In this document: piece by piece, positions 43,372-53,968 of the stretch
Layout of the letters: each line of letters opens with the position of its first letter
Position numbering within the stretch: the stretch's first letter is position 1
Source: Peronospora farinosa
Taxonomy: Eukaryota; Oomycota; Peronosporomycetes; Peronosporales; Peronosporaceae
Direction: 5' to 3'
NCBI GenBank assembly: GCA_947646735.1
Contig: CANTFK010000024.1
Location: 186,001 to 250,000 of the forward strand
DNA length: 64,000 bases
The notes under the pieces: model-generated
Databases searched by the model: none
Seen by the model: only the letters and a program-made list of their open reading frames with translations
Told to the model about the DNA's origin: nothing
Translations under genes and position numbers: made by a program

Positions 43372-45174
43372 ATGAAGCTGGCGCATGAGGAAGACAAAGC
43401 GAAAGGATGGCAACTGGATCAGCTGGAATGGTGTTTTTATTGGAAGGCGCTTAAAGATCTGTTGTCAAGCGATCCCGTTCTAAAGATTTTGAAACCGAAG
43501 TTGATTGGATCGCTGCGAGGACCAATTTCAGCTCCCATGCCGACACCAAACCAGTTGGAAGCGATCCGTCGGCTTATGGAGTTGCTCCAGAACGCTGGAC
43601 TCACCGCTGGAGCTTTTGACGCGCAGGTGCTGTTGGAATGCGATCATGATCGGGTGATCCAAGCAGGGCGATCTCTTTTTTTAAAGCTAGTTCCGCTTAC
43701 TGGAGAGTGCAATTCAGTGGATCAGGCGATACAGCCGATTGTAGATATACCAAAAGGATATCATACTGGATCTTCGCAGTATATGTCAGCGTAATCCAAG
43801 GGAGAGTCGGACGACTCGATTATTATGCAGCGAATGTCACTTGGACCGGCTGGTGCAGCGCATATTCGCGAGCGACTGGCACCGATTAAGGCCGGAGAAC
43901 AATCTACGACGGCACTCACAGCTGAAGACATGAATGTGACTGGATCAGGTCAATTGCAATCCTATATTGAAGCTGACATGAGAAAGTACGAGCAGGATCA
44001 AGCTCGCATGATCGCTAGTCGATCCGCGATCCCCTCAAACACCCCAAAAGTTTGCATTTCGGATGTGGATATGGAATCGGCCGGATCGCGTCAATCGCGA
44101 TCCAATAATTACGATCCGGACGATTTGGGGTTGGAGGATCTAAGACGGTCACAAGTCGCAAGTGCAGGCGCTGTACCTGATGGTGGACTTGTCACGCAGC
44201 GGATTCGAATATCTGCGATCGCAGATCTAAAATAATTTACAGGACGGGACAAGGATGAAGATCGAGCGAGAAGTTGGGTAAACAAGGCCAAGTCGGCGTT
44301 CTTACGCGACCAAACCCCGGATGATAAAAAATGCCTAGTATTTGGTGATTTACTCACGGGGCCGGCACGAAATTGGTATAGCCAGTTAAGTCGATCCACT
44401 CGGAACTCTTGGAAGTCGTTGTTGGAAACCTTCATGATCCAGTATTGTGGATATGGTATGTCTGTCGGGAAACAACACTATCATGCGAAGAAGCGATCCG
44501 ATGAAACGCCATTGTAATATTTGTATCGGCTGAATGTAGCCGCGATCCGAGCAAAAACTCCCATTCGGGAGGGATCGCCCTCAATTCGCCGAGAGCATGT
44601 GGAACATTTCATTGGTACACTTGATGATCGCGATCTGGCCAAGCAGTTGACGTTGTTACGCCTTGGAGACGCCGACGATATGGAAGAGACTCTTCGAACA
44701 TATCAACGCATGGAGGGAAGACAGTATCCGAGTGCAATGGGGTCAAGCAACTTTCTTCAGCGATCTGCGTCAGCATCCACTCCGGCACCCTCGAAACCTA
44801 CTCGTGCCGTGAGAGCGATTCGTCTGGAAGGCAGTAGCAGTGAGTCAGACTCGGACCTTAGTGGATCAGACGCAGAAACAGATCGACGCAACCTTTACGT
44901 GACTACAGTACCAGATCGCGTGAAGAGATATAGTGATCAACGCGCGGGATCGGACCATTTGGATCAAGATCGCGGTCCAGATCGCGTGGTGAATCAGAAG
45001 GCTTGTACTCATTGTGGGTCGAAGAAACACGATGATCGTGAATGCTGTAAGAGACTAACGTGTCAGAAGTGTGGTCGTAAAGGACATCCTTCGGACAAGT
45101 GTTTTTACACCTGTGCTGCCTGCGGAGATATCCATGAGCATGGAAAATGTCGATGGAAGAATTATACAACATAA
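43372..45174 (+). pseudogene. gag of element C, with three CCHC knuckles
   Basis: Three open pieces (43372-43794, 43825-44235, 44521-45174) plus bridging sequence form one gag with stops near 43792, 44233 and 44516. The gag core lies at 44236-44500 (SWVNKAKSAFL, LLTGPARNWYSQL). The C-terminal part has CTHCGSKKHDDREC, CQKCGRKGHPSDKC and CAACGDIHEHGKC, a triple knuckle where A and B have one. 42986-43371 is the basic, Lys/Arg-rich 5' leader or gag N-terminus; its reading is uncertain. Confidence 0.8.
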
Positions 45175-45495
45175 TACGCAAGTGGTATGTCCCAACTAAG
45201 CATGCTGGAATGCTTCCGCCGAAGGCAGAAGAAATGTTAAACTAGGACGCTCGCCAGGTTGAAATCTGGTACGAGCCGAGCGTTCTAGGCTCTACATTTC
45301 TGCATTTGTGGAAAGAAGATCGACAGATCAGGGCTTTAACACTCAGATCGACCCGAATAATACATGTGAAGATTCAAAATTTTACGTTCAATATTAAGCG
45401 TCGTAAGAGTTGATTAATATGCCCGATCGCCTGCGAAAATGGAGCTCAACTTAGCACCAGGGGATATTGGAAATATCATACCCCAGGAAAATGGT

Positions 45496-45962
45496 TCAAG
45501 CAAGCCAAGGCAACGGGCAAGATCAACAATGAAAAGGCGATTATGTTATTTGATTCTGGAGCCGAAGTCTCAATCGTCGACACCACCTTTGCTCGTAAGG
45601 TGGGATGTGTCATTGACGAGAGTCAGAAGCAAGAATGTGTTGGAATTGGTGAGAACAGATACATGACGGATGGTCGTACAAGAATCAAGATCACGATGAA
45701 TGGATCGCTAGTCTATTATTTCGATGCTTAAGTAGGAGATCAAGTATGTCAAGACGCGATCCTAGGAATGGATTTCATGGTCCCAACTGGAATACGCCTG
45801 TATTTAGCAGATGGAACACTTTGTTTACCTGATGAGGTCAGGATACTACTGAATGGACGAAGACCTCCTTACCGGGCGACCATACAAGCGATCACAATTC
45901 CAGATCAATATGTGGTGATCCCAGTGGGTAAATTAAACATAATAATAAAACATAAGGTGTAA
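45496..45962 (+). pseudogene. Aspartic protease of element C
   Basis: LFDSGAEVSIVDTTF gives the active-site DSGA at about 45550. A stop follows FDA at 45729-45731, and the flap-to-second-half continues as AILGMDFMVPTGIRLYL, the usual hydrophobic-ILG-D motif. So the domain is complete but interrupted. 45180-45490 upstream has no clear domain. Confidence 0.8.
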
Positions 45963-46562
45963 AGAATAAAGTAGCTTTAGGACTGAAGTGAAGATTGGGG
46001 TTAGTCCTCCTAAAGCCAAGATCTGGGTGAGGCGCGATCCGAAGTGGGTACCTACAGTAACTACGGGACCAGTTCAGATCAAGTATCTATAGCTGAATAA
46101 TATCGGCGATCAAGAAGTGATTTAGAGTCATGGATCGCCATTAGGTTGGTGGATGGTCGCTGATATCGTACCTCGGTCCCCAGGATATGTCTCGGTGGGA
46201 TCGCGTCGGTATAACGAATTGCCGACATTAGCGTTCGAAGCGACAACGGATCGAGAAGAAGAACTACTGGAAGAATTTACCGGACCGCTAGTGGATCATC
46301 CTTTGTACCCTACGCCGAAGAGGATCTTAACACGCTCAAAAGAGGAAGCATAAGAAAGGACTACGGAAACGATGAAACTCACGACACGATCCAATAATGA
46401 AGGCGATGCGATAAGAGGAATCGGTGGCAACAATGTAGAAGATCTGGTGATCGAAGATGAAAGTGAACAAGTAGCGCAATCTCCATGGGTAATCAATGCG
46501 ATCAGAGGGATGTCAAAGGTCGATCAAGCGCAAGGGCCGTGGGGTGAAGATAATTACACTCA

Positions 46563-46755
46563 CAATAACCATACACCGAAATTTATGAAGCGCGATCCGA
46601 CAATTAATGACCGCGGTCTGGCTGATATGGCAATAAATGACCGCGATCTGGCCGATCTGGATCGCGATGACCGCGATCCGAAAATTAAGGACTGCGATCT
46701 GGCCGATCCGTTAGTTGAGGACCGCGATCTGGCCGACCCGGATCGCGATCTGTGA
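46563..46755. repeat. NDRDLAD-type repeats in the C protease-RT linker
   Basis: About seven imperfect units of 24-30 bp around GACCGCGATCTGGCCGAT, coding (N/E)DRDLAD(L/P). Like the VEQGFP repeats of element A it lies between protease and RT and is acidic. The unit carries the GCGATC motif typical of this element. Confidence 0.8.
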
Positions 46756-46821
46756 GAACAGGAGCAAGCTAGTGATACTACTATCAACGACGAATGTATT
46801 CTAGCCGGAGGAAGTGTAAAG

Positions 46822-48759
46822 ATGAAGCCTAAAGACTCGATGTATTATCACGAGTGTGGTGAATTGCATGCCGAAGACGTGGATCAACATATGGCTGTCT
46901 TGCCTGAGATTGTGTCATCCAGCGAAGAAGTTACGATTGATGATATCCAAGTGGGCGATCCGGGAGTTCCTCTAACCAAGGACCAGGAAGGTCTACGGCA
47001 ATTGATTTGGGCGAACCGACACTTACTCATTGGCAAAGGAAATGCGCTTCCTCCTGCAGCTCGAGGAGCAGTATGTGATATCGATGTTGGTGGAGCACAC
47101 CCGATCGCACAACGAGTACGACCGGTCGCTCCCAAATTTCGCGAGAAGTTAGCTGACCTAATCAAAGGATTACTATCAGCCAGGATTATCCAGCCGTCAT
47201 CATCACCATGGGCTTCGCCGATTGTGGTAATTTTAAAAAAGAATGGTGTCGACATCCGGTTATGTATTGACTATCGGCGGGTGAATCAACTCACGAGATT
47301 GATGGTGTATCCTATGCCTCTGATTAGCGAGTTATTGCAAGATATGGATAAAGCTATGTGGTATTGTTCGTTGAATATGGCCAGTGGATTTTGGGTCGTG
47401 GAAATGACCGAGCGAGCAAGGATGATTTCTGCATTTATCACGCCGTCAGGCCTGTTCGAGTGGTTACGAATGCCGTTTGGGCTAAAAAACGCTCCACAGA
47501 TTTACCAACGTCTAATTGATAATGCACTGTATGGATACCTCAAGATCGGTACGGATCCAAACGCAATTGCCACAGGATCACTCGACTCCGCTGATACGGT
47601 AACGGGATCGCCAAAGCTGGTTGATGTATTCACAGAAGGCGAACCGGATACTAGCCAGAAGCCATCTTTTCTCGGCCGAAGGTCATATATTGATGGCATA
47701 ATGTCCAGCAACCTCGTGGGCCTCCTTATATGATAAGGTAAAGCGATTGCTAGAAGTATGCAATGAATGGAATTTGTCGATCAGTCTCGCTAAAAGTTTC
47801 TGGGGACGACGTAAAGTGGATTACCTGGGTCATCAAGTCTCATTTGCAGGAATCGAAGCTCATCCAAAGGATTTGGGATCGCTGGTGAATATTCCGTTCC
47901 CAAAAACGTTGCGATCGATGCAATCGTTCTGGGAAGCTTGAATTACTATAGTCAATTTGTCGAAGACTTTGCGATTTATGCGTCAGTGCTATATGAATTA
48001 CGGGAAGCAGATTTCCATGAAATCCGCTGTTCCGACAAGATGAATGCATTGGATTCGAATATCGCCACCAGGAATGATTCAGATCAAAATTCCGACATTG
48101 AGGACGACCCAGATCCAGAAGGACGGACTCGATGGGAAAAAGCGATGATCGCATTTACCATGTTGAAAGCCAAGATCGCTAATACCCCGATCCTCAGACA
48201 CTTCGATCCAGATCGGCCTCCGGTAATTGTCGTATATGCGAGTAAATGGGCAGTTTCAGAAGCTTTGTTGCAGGAGTATGATGGCACATATTGGCCAGTT
48301 ACGTTTAAAAGCAGAACGCTGAAGCCGAATGAGATCAATTACGGAATGGTCGAGAAGGAGATACTAGCATTACTTCGGATTTTGGATATATGTTATCGCA
48401 TGCTATTCTCGCGAGAGATTAAAGTTCTTACGCGTTTCTCGACGATGGCCTGGTTGGTGCAATCCTCCGGTCTCAATGGCAGGCTAGGTAGGTGGGCCGC
48501 ATTATTATCGACCTGGACTTTGGAGATGAAGAAATGTGAAAAGGGCGAAGATGAAATACTCGGTGCCCTGGCTGCAAGTGTAACTCCCCGTGAAGAAGTC
48601 GATGAAGTGTTGATCGCGATCGCTCCCCGGAAACAACCAAGGCAAACTCTAAGTATGCCACCGCCTACGGTGGAAGAAGATGAAAGTCTTTTGGTCGTCA
48701 GTTTCGATGGATCGGCACGAACCAAGCGAAAGGGGGGATCGTACATTGCGATAATATGA
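46822..48759 (+). pseudogene. RT and first RNase H of element C
   Basis: RT 46822-47733: PIAQRVRPVAPKFRE, SSSPWASPIVVILKKNG, LCIDYRRVNQLT and PFGLKNAPQIYQRL are well kept. The catalytic box reads YIDG instead of YIDD (GGC at 47695-47697), then the frame shifts near 47715; RT continues at 47747-47941 (FWGRRKVDYLGHQVSF). The RNase H of the usual gypsy type lies at 48130-48420 (VIVVYASKWAVSEALLQEYDG, FKSRTLKPNEINYG, EKEILALL). Stops lie at about 47732, 47939 and 48757. Confidence 0.85.
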
Positions 48760-49240
48760 AAACCTTCCTAAGTGGACTATTGTGGCTGCTGCATCGGAAT
48801 ATGCAACGGACTTAACAGTGAACGAAGCCGAGTATCGTGGTTTACTATTAGACATTGATATGTTGGAGAATCAGACTAGGGGACGAGTTATCATTTGTGG
48901 CGACTCCAACCTAGTGATTCGACAGATGCGGGGTGAAATCGATTGCAAGGCTCCGGGACTGCAGTTGTTGCGACAGAAGGCAATGGAGAAGCTTCGACCG
49001 TGGCCGATCCATAAATTCTTACATATGAAACGCGACTTGAACCAAAGTGCAGATCGACTGGCGAGTACTGCTTTACAGAAGTAACAAGGTGTGGTCATCA
49101 CTTCGGAAGGAGATCGCCAAGACCTCATTACCCTTAAAAGACTGGATGAGTTGTTGAATTCGAAGTGGACCGAATCGGTGGTTAAAGTTGCTGCGATTAC
49201 CAGAGCAACCCGGAGAAGACGTCAACCACCCGAGATCTTG
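48690..49240 (+). pseudogene. Second, cellular/archaeal-like RNase H domain of element C
   Basis: VVSFDGSARTKRKGGSY (first catalytic Asp), a stop at 48757-48759, NEAEYRGLLLDIDML (Glu), VIICGDSNLVIRQMRG (second Asp), then LLRQKAMEKLRPWPIHKF and LNQSADRLASTALQ (third Asp region). This follows the ordinary gypsy RNase H and precedes integrase, the position of the extra RNase H (aRNH) known in plant Tat/Ogre elements and, from memory, in some oomycete gypsy elements. A stop at 49082-49084 and frame changes interrupt it. Confidence 0.8.
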
Positions 49241-49384
49241 CAATAAGAATTTTTGCAGCAAATTCGAAGTGAACGTATACGACAAGCTCAAGATGAGGAA
49301 TGTTGGATCGCTAACCTAAATTTTTTTTTCTGATTGGTGATATAACGAATCTCAGTATGGAAGAAGCGAATTCATGCGCCAAGA

Positions 49385-50896
49385 TTGCAAGTAATTACGA
49401 AGTGGATGAGAGCGATCTTCTATTTTTTCTGCCCGGGAGCTGTGAGAAATCGGAAGATCGTGATGGAATTTGCTCATTTGGTGGTGCCAGAAACTCTTCA
49501 GCAAGATTTTCTGCATCACTACCATGCCAGTTTGGAAGGAGGGCACCAGGGAATCGGTAGGACGTATCAACGGATCCGATCTCGTTTTCATTGGAGAGGC
49601 CTGTATCGCAGTGTACAACGATATGTGAGCGAATGCACTGACTGCAAGACTGGGAAAGAACGTCCTGTTATTAATGGAGAGTCTCCGGGAAATTTACAAG
49701 CTACTTATCCGTTCCAGATTATTGCCATGGATCATATTCCGTCGCTGCCTAGATCTTTCAAAGGCAACACTGAATTATTGATCTGGGTCGATCTCTTTTC
49801 GGGCTATGTGGTTGCCAAGGCGAGAAAATCTAGAACAGCTCAGACGATCGCCGAGAATTACGAGGAGTGTATCTTTCGACGATTTGGTGCGAGTGAAGCG
49901 ATACGGCACGATCGGGAACCTGGATTTATCTCGGATTTTTTTCGTGCGTTCAATCGACTTATTGGGCAAAAGCAAAGGGCAATGATGGCATATCGCCCTC
50001 AAGCGAATGGGACTGCGGAACGTATGGTGCAAACTCTGACTCGTTCATTAAAGATGTGTGTCTCTGACGCTAATCAACAAGACTGGGATGAGTATGCCGA
50101 ACGTCTAACTTTTGCAATCAATACCGCCCAAGATCGGGTGCGCGGCGAAACGCCATTTTTCTTGATTCATGGTTGGGACCCGCGATCTACGTTGGAAGCT
50201 ACATTACCATTAGGGAGTACGAGGCGTCGGGATCGCGATCCACGTAGGTGGCGATATCATATGCAGCGGCATTATCAGCTGGCGAGAGAAGCAATAAATG
50301 AGAGACTCAGGACTGCGATCCAAACACGTGCTGATCGCCACAATGAAAATCTCAAGCCTCACGAAATTGAGCCAGGGGCGCAAGTCTGGTTATATTTGGA
50401 TCGTGTGAAAGAAGGGTACGCTCGAAAGATAGCACATATGTGGCATGGACCTTTTCGAGTAAAAGAAATATGTGGAGATCACGCTGTCCGACAGGAGATT
50501 TCTGGTACGCCATATCGATTATTTCCCGTCGTACATATATCCAAGTTGAAGAGAGTAAAGACGTTCCCTGATCGTCCAAAAAAATTTCTGACGATCGAAG
50601 AAGAATATCGATTCGATTTTGATGAAGCGCTTTTGCCGGAAGACAGTTTCGAAGGTAATCTGGAAGACGATGAATTCGAAGTGGAAAAGATTGTGGATGT
50701 ACGATCTGATAGAAAGACACGTTTTGGACGAGTACATAGACAGTTTAAAGTCTACTGGAAAGGTCATGCTAAACCATCCTGGGTGGATGAAGCCGACTTA
50801 AGTTGTGGTGCCTTATTGCGAGATTTTGAACGTGGCAAGATTAGCCGGAATCATTTTGAAGTGATGCAATCACATGAAGAGGGATCTGGTGGCTAA
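49385..50896 (+). CDS. Integrase of element C with chromodomain-like C-terminus (long open frame)
   Basis: 503 codons, the longest unbroken frame of element C. HHCC zinc finger (HYHASLEGGHQGIG, CTDCKTGK), DDE core (AMDHIPSLP, RHDREPGF, RPQANGTAERM), GPF-like module (HMWHGPFRVKEI), then EVEKIVDVRS and FKVYWKGHAKPSWVDEADL, a chromodomain-like fold at about residues 425-480. Upstream frames are broken (49080-49384), so here it is only a remnant of a Pol polyprotein, and the ATG used is not a natural start. In copy C0 this entire region is deleted. Confidence 0.8.
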   Translation: MQVITKWMRAIFYFFCPGAVRNRKIVMEFAHLVVPETLQQDFLHHYHASLEGGHQGIGRTYQRIRSRFHWRGLYRSVQRYVSECTDCKTGKERPVINGESPGNLQATYPFQIIAMDHIPSLPRSFKGNTELLIWVDLFSGYVVAKARKSRTAQTIAENYEECIFRRFGASEAIRHDREPGFISDFFRAFNRLIGQKQRAMMAYRPQANGTAERMVQTLTRSLKMCVSDANQQDWDEYAERLTFAINTAQDRVRGETPFFLIHGWDPRSTLEATLPLGSTRRRDRDPRRWRYHMQRHYQLAREAINERLRTAIQTRADRHNENLKPHEIEPGAQVWLYLDRVKEGYARKIAHMWHGPFRVKEICGDHAVRQEISGTPYRLFPVVHISKLKRVKTFPDRPKKFLTIEEEYRFDFDEALLPEDSFEGNLEDDEFEVEKIVDVRSDRKTRFGRVHRQFKVYWKGHAKPSWVDEADLSCGALLRDFERGKISRNHFEVMQSHEEGSGG

Positions 50897-51079
50897 CGAA
50901 GATCGAGTGTTTGGGATGGTACAATATGCAAGGAGGTTGCATAGGATGGTGAAAAGGATTTTTTGTGTGTAATGGGTATGGCGATCGAAGGTCTGGAAGA
51001 CGAGATCGCGGCTAAAAAGCCCAACAAAAGAAGACAATTTTAACGAAAAGGAGAAACAAAATAGAATTGTATTGAACGA

Positions 51080-52116
51080 TCAAGAAGTGTTATCGGATCC
51101 CGACTGCTGTTTGGGGAAAAATTTACTGGATAAACGGGCGAGGGATGAACCGGGGTGATCCGCGATTGAGGACCGATATTGGTTCCGCCAAGGCTCCGCA
51201 GAATCCAATAACGACAGTGCAGTAATCAGGTTGGGAATGTTTTTCTGCTTGCAATCTAAACCAGGATACCATGGTCGCACTTCTGCGTACACTGGAAAGT
51301 GGAGGATGTATGGATCCAACAAAATGTCCAGATCACAGTGTCCTTCGATCATCCCTTAGAGAATAACGCGAAGAATAGTCTTCCAGCGGGGTCCAGGTCT
51401 CGACCGACGCTGCTTGCGTTGCTGACAAAATTGCGCCAGCTCTGGATACTCCTTCCGATGTTCGCGGGAGATATACAGGAAGTGGGTTGCCTCCCACAAG
51501 GCTTGCCTATGGCGATCTTCATATTCCAGGTAAATGTCCGCCAGATCTTTGAACTAACCGGTCAGAGGGAAAGAGATGGGAGCAATCGGCCGACGAGTGA
51601 CGTTCCACGGTTCCTGATCGTAAAGCGCAGTAACTTGTGCCGGGGTGATCAGTCGGGGAATCCATTCAGAATCAAGAAGAGATTTGGGATTGGCTTGAGG
51701 GGTGAAGATATACCCTCTCGGTCGGGACAAGTGTCGATAGAAGAACTCCACTCCCAATTCGGCAACAATGGTCAGACCCGTTGGGCGGACCATGGAGCAA
51801 CCTGAGTTGACTATTGGGGCTTTCGCTCACGATATCCTGGGATCCACGCATCACGTGATTTTTGGAGATCCGGCAGGTCGGCGTATTGAGCGGGAGTGAG
51901 CAACGGGTTTAAATCTTCACGGATGTCACTGGAAACGCTAATCTTCCCGTCCGAGTCGCTAGAAGATTCGCCAAAAAGGTCGACCTTGGAAATCTTGGTC
52001 GTAAGGCTAGGGGGCGTATCAGGACTCGAGACTGGTGATTGTCTGGAGGGTGGGCTACCATTGTGAATTATGATAGGGGACTGAGACGATCCGGTGTTGC
52101 CAGAGAGTTTCGTCAT
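51080..52116 (-). pseudogene. Second antisense ORF of element C (aORF2)
   Basis: From ATG at 52116 (MTKLSGNTGSSQSPIII) an acidic Ser-rich N-terminus (LFGESSSDSDGKISVSS) runs to a stop at 51811. The reading resumes at 51793-51554 (LDSEWIPRLITPAQV) and, after a stop, as FKDLADIYLEYEDR, ALWEATHFLYISREH to about 51360. It ends with PWYPGLDCKQ and SLLDSAEPWRN near 51250-51180. The Ser/Asp-rich start, Trp-containing helices and PWYPGLDC/PWRN resemble the B antisense protein (SGESDDASES, GDPCPGC, LLDDPWW). It lies between pol and the minisatellite and does not overlap pol. 50897-51079 holds no gene. Confidence 0.45.
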
Positions 52117-52289
52117 GGTGTTGCGACGCCTCGCGGTTGAAAACGCGATCCGGATAGAGCAGCAAGTGTAGCGTCTTCGGGATCGGAAGACCATCCGTCA
52201 TACTCAGAGTCAGGCGAAGGCGAGGGACACGTTTTGCGTGTCCTTTTAGCTTTCGACGAAACATTGGGTCGCGTTGTAATAACGGATCG

Positions 52290-52895
52290 CACCGACTTGG
52301 CAGACCGTTCTGAGGTATCAGATCGCGTCGAAGTCTTAGGTCGCGCCGGATACCAGATCGCGGCGGAGTACCAGATCGCGCTGAAGTACCAGATCGCGCG
52401 GAGTGCCAGATCGCGTTGAAGTACAAATCGGTGAAGTACAGATGCGCCGGAGTACCAGATCGCGCTGAAGTGCCAGATCGCGCTGAAGTGTCAGATCGCG
52501 CTGAAGTGCCAGATCGCGCTGAAGTTCCAGATCGCGCTGAAGTACCAGATCGCGCCGGAGTACAGATCGCGCCAAAGTATTAGACTGTGCCGAAATACCG
52601 GATTGTGCCGGAGTACCAGATCGCGGCGGAAGTACCAGATCGCGGGGAAGTACCAGATCGCGCTGAAGTGCCAGATCGCGCTGAAGTACCAGATCGCGCT
52701 GAAGTGCCAGATCGCGCTGAAGTACCAGATCGCGCTAAATTACCAGATCGCGGTGGAGTACCAGATCGCGCCGAATTATTAGACTGTGCCGAAGTACCGG
52801 ATTGTACCAAAATTTCAGATCGCGTCGAGGTCCCAGATCGCGCCGGGGTGCCAGATCGCGTTGGAATGCCCGATCCCTCCGAGGTCGCAGATTGA
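52290..52895. repeat. 18-bp GATCGCG minisatellite of element C
   Basis: About 33 degenerate units of GAAGTACCAGATCGCGCC type in two blocks (52290-52570, 52587-52895). It translates as PDRAEV repeats on plus and as TSARSG/RDLALQ repeats on minus. It forms the Ser/Arg-rich tail of aORF1. Copy C0 has about half as many units. Confidence 0.9.
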
Positions 52896-53954
52896 GCAGA
52901 AGTACCGGAAGCGCTGCGGGGACGTTTACAGGGGACGTCCAGAGTCGGTGAATATGAAGCACGTTTGCGATTGGGAGACGAGGGATTGGAAAGCGCTAGA
53001 AGGCTAGTCGGAGAAGGAAGTAAGCCCGTAGCCAGCTCTTCCAAATGCGAACGAAGTAAATCTCGATCCTGGATGGCCAGATCGCGCTCCGCCTCTCGAT
53101 CTGCTACTTCGGTACGAAGTCGACCCAAAGCTGCGTCGTTCCGAATACTCGCACTCAGGAGGCGATTAAGATCGAGCGCGCTCAACGTGTCTTGTAGTTG
53201 TTTCGCGGCTTGATGGGCCTGATAGCGAGCTTTTTGTACTTGTATGCCTTGCTTTTCATGCGTCGAAAGTCAGCGGCCAAAGCACTGTCTGCCGTATTAC
53301 GCTGTGCGAGGATGGAGTCCAGTTGCTGTTGGAGGGATGCGATCTGCTGCCGAAATTTCCCTTTCAGAGTTCGCTAAAGATTGGCCGCCTCACGGCGGAA
53401 TTAATCTTGAATGCGATGTATCTCTGCATTGGCTCGAATCAAATCATTCTTCAGATCCGCGATCTCTTGAGACTGATCCGTTAGCTGGTTCAGTTCTTGG
53501 CCGAGATTTTCGGCCATGTGGAGAGCGGCGTCAAGTTGTTGACGCAACTCATCATCTCGACGCAAGACGAATGTGCACAGTCGAGGCACCAACTCGTGAT
53601 ACGAATTGAGTTCCGTCTCCAGCTGATTTCCACGAAATTCCTGCTCCTGCAAGGCATTTTCCATGGAGTGATAGCTTTCCACGATGGTATCTTGGGCTTC
53701 CAGACGGTCATACAATGAAGAAACCAAAGAGATTGCGTTTTGACGATTCGTAACGCGAGAAAGGATTCTCCGGGTAGACGGGAGCAGGATACGCGATCCG
53801 GTAGAGGAATTCATCGTTGGATCGCGCGTGACGAGCACACCAGTTTGGGGGTGGCGATCGTTTTCGGGTGTAGATCTGGCCATAGGGGACGAAGGGACGA
53901 GAAGTATGAAACGAGACAGTGCACAGCTAGGCCAACACTGTATGTGGGCTATCG

Positions 53955-53968
53955 GTGCAGGGGGCGAT
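53955..53968 (+). other. Polypurine tract of element C
   Basis: GTGCAGGGGGCGAT directly precedes the 3' LTR; the same tract precedes the C0 LTR (1823-1836). It is less pure than the tracts of A and B. Confidence 0.6.
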
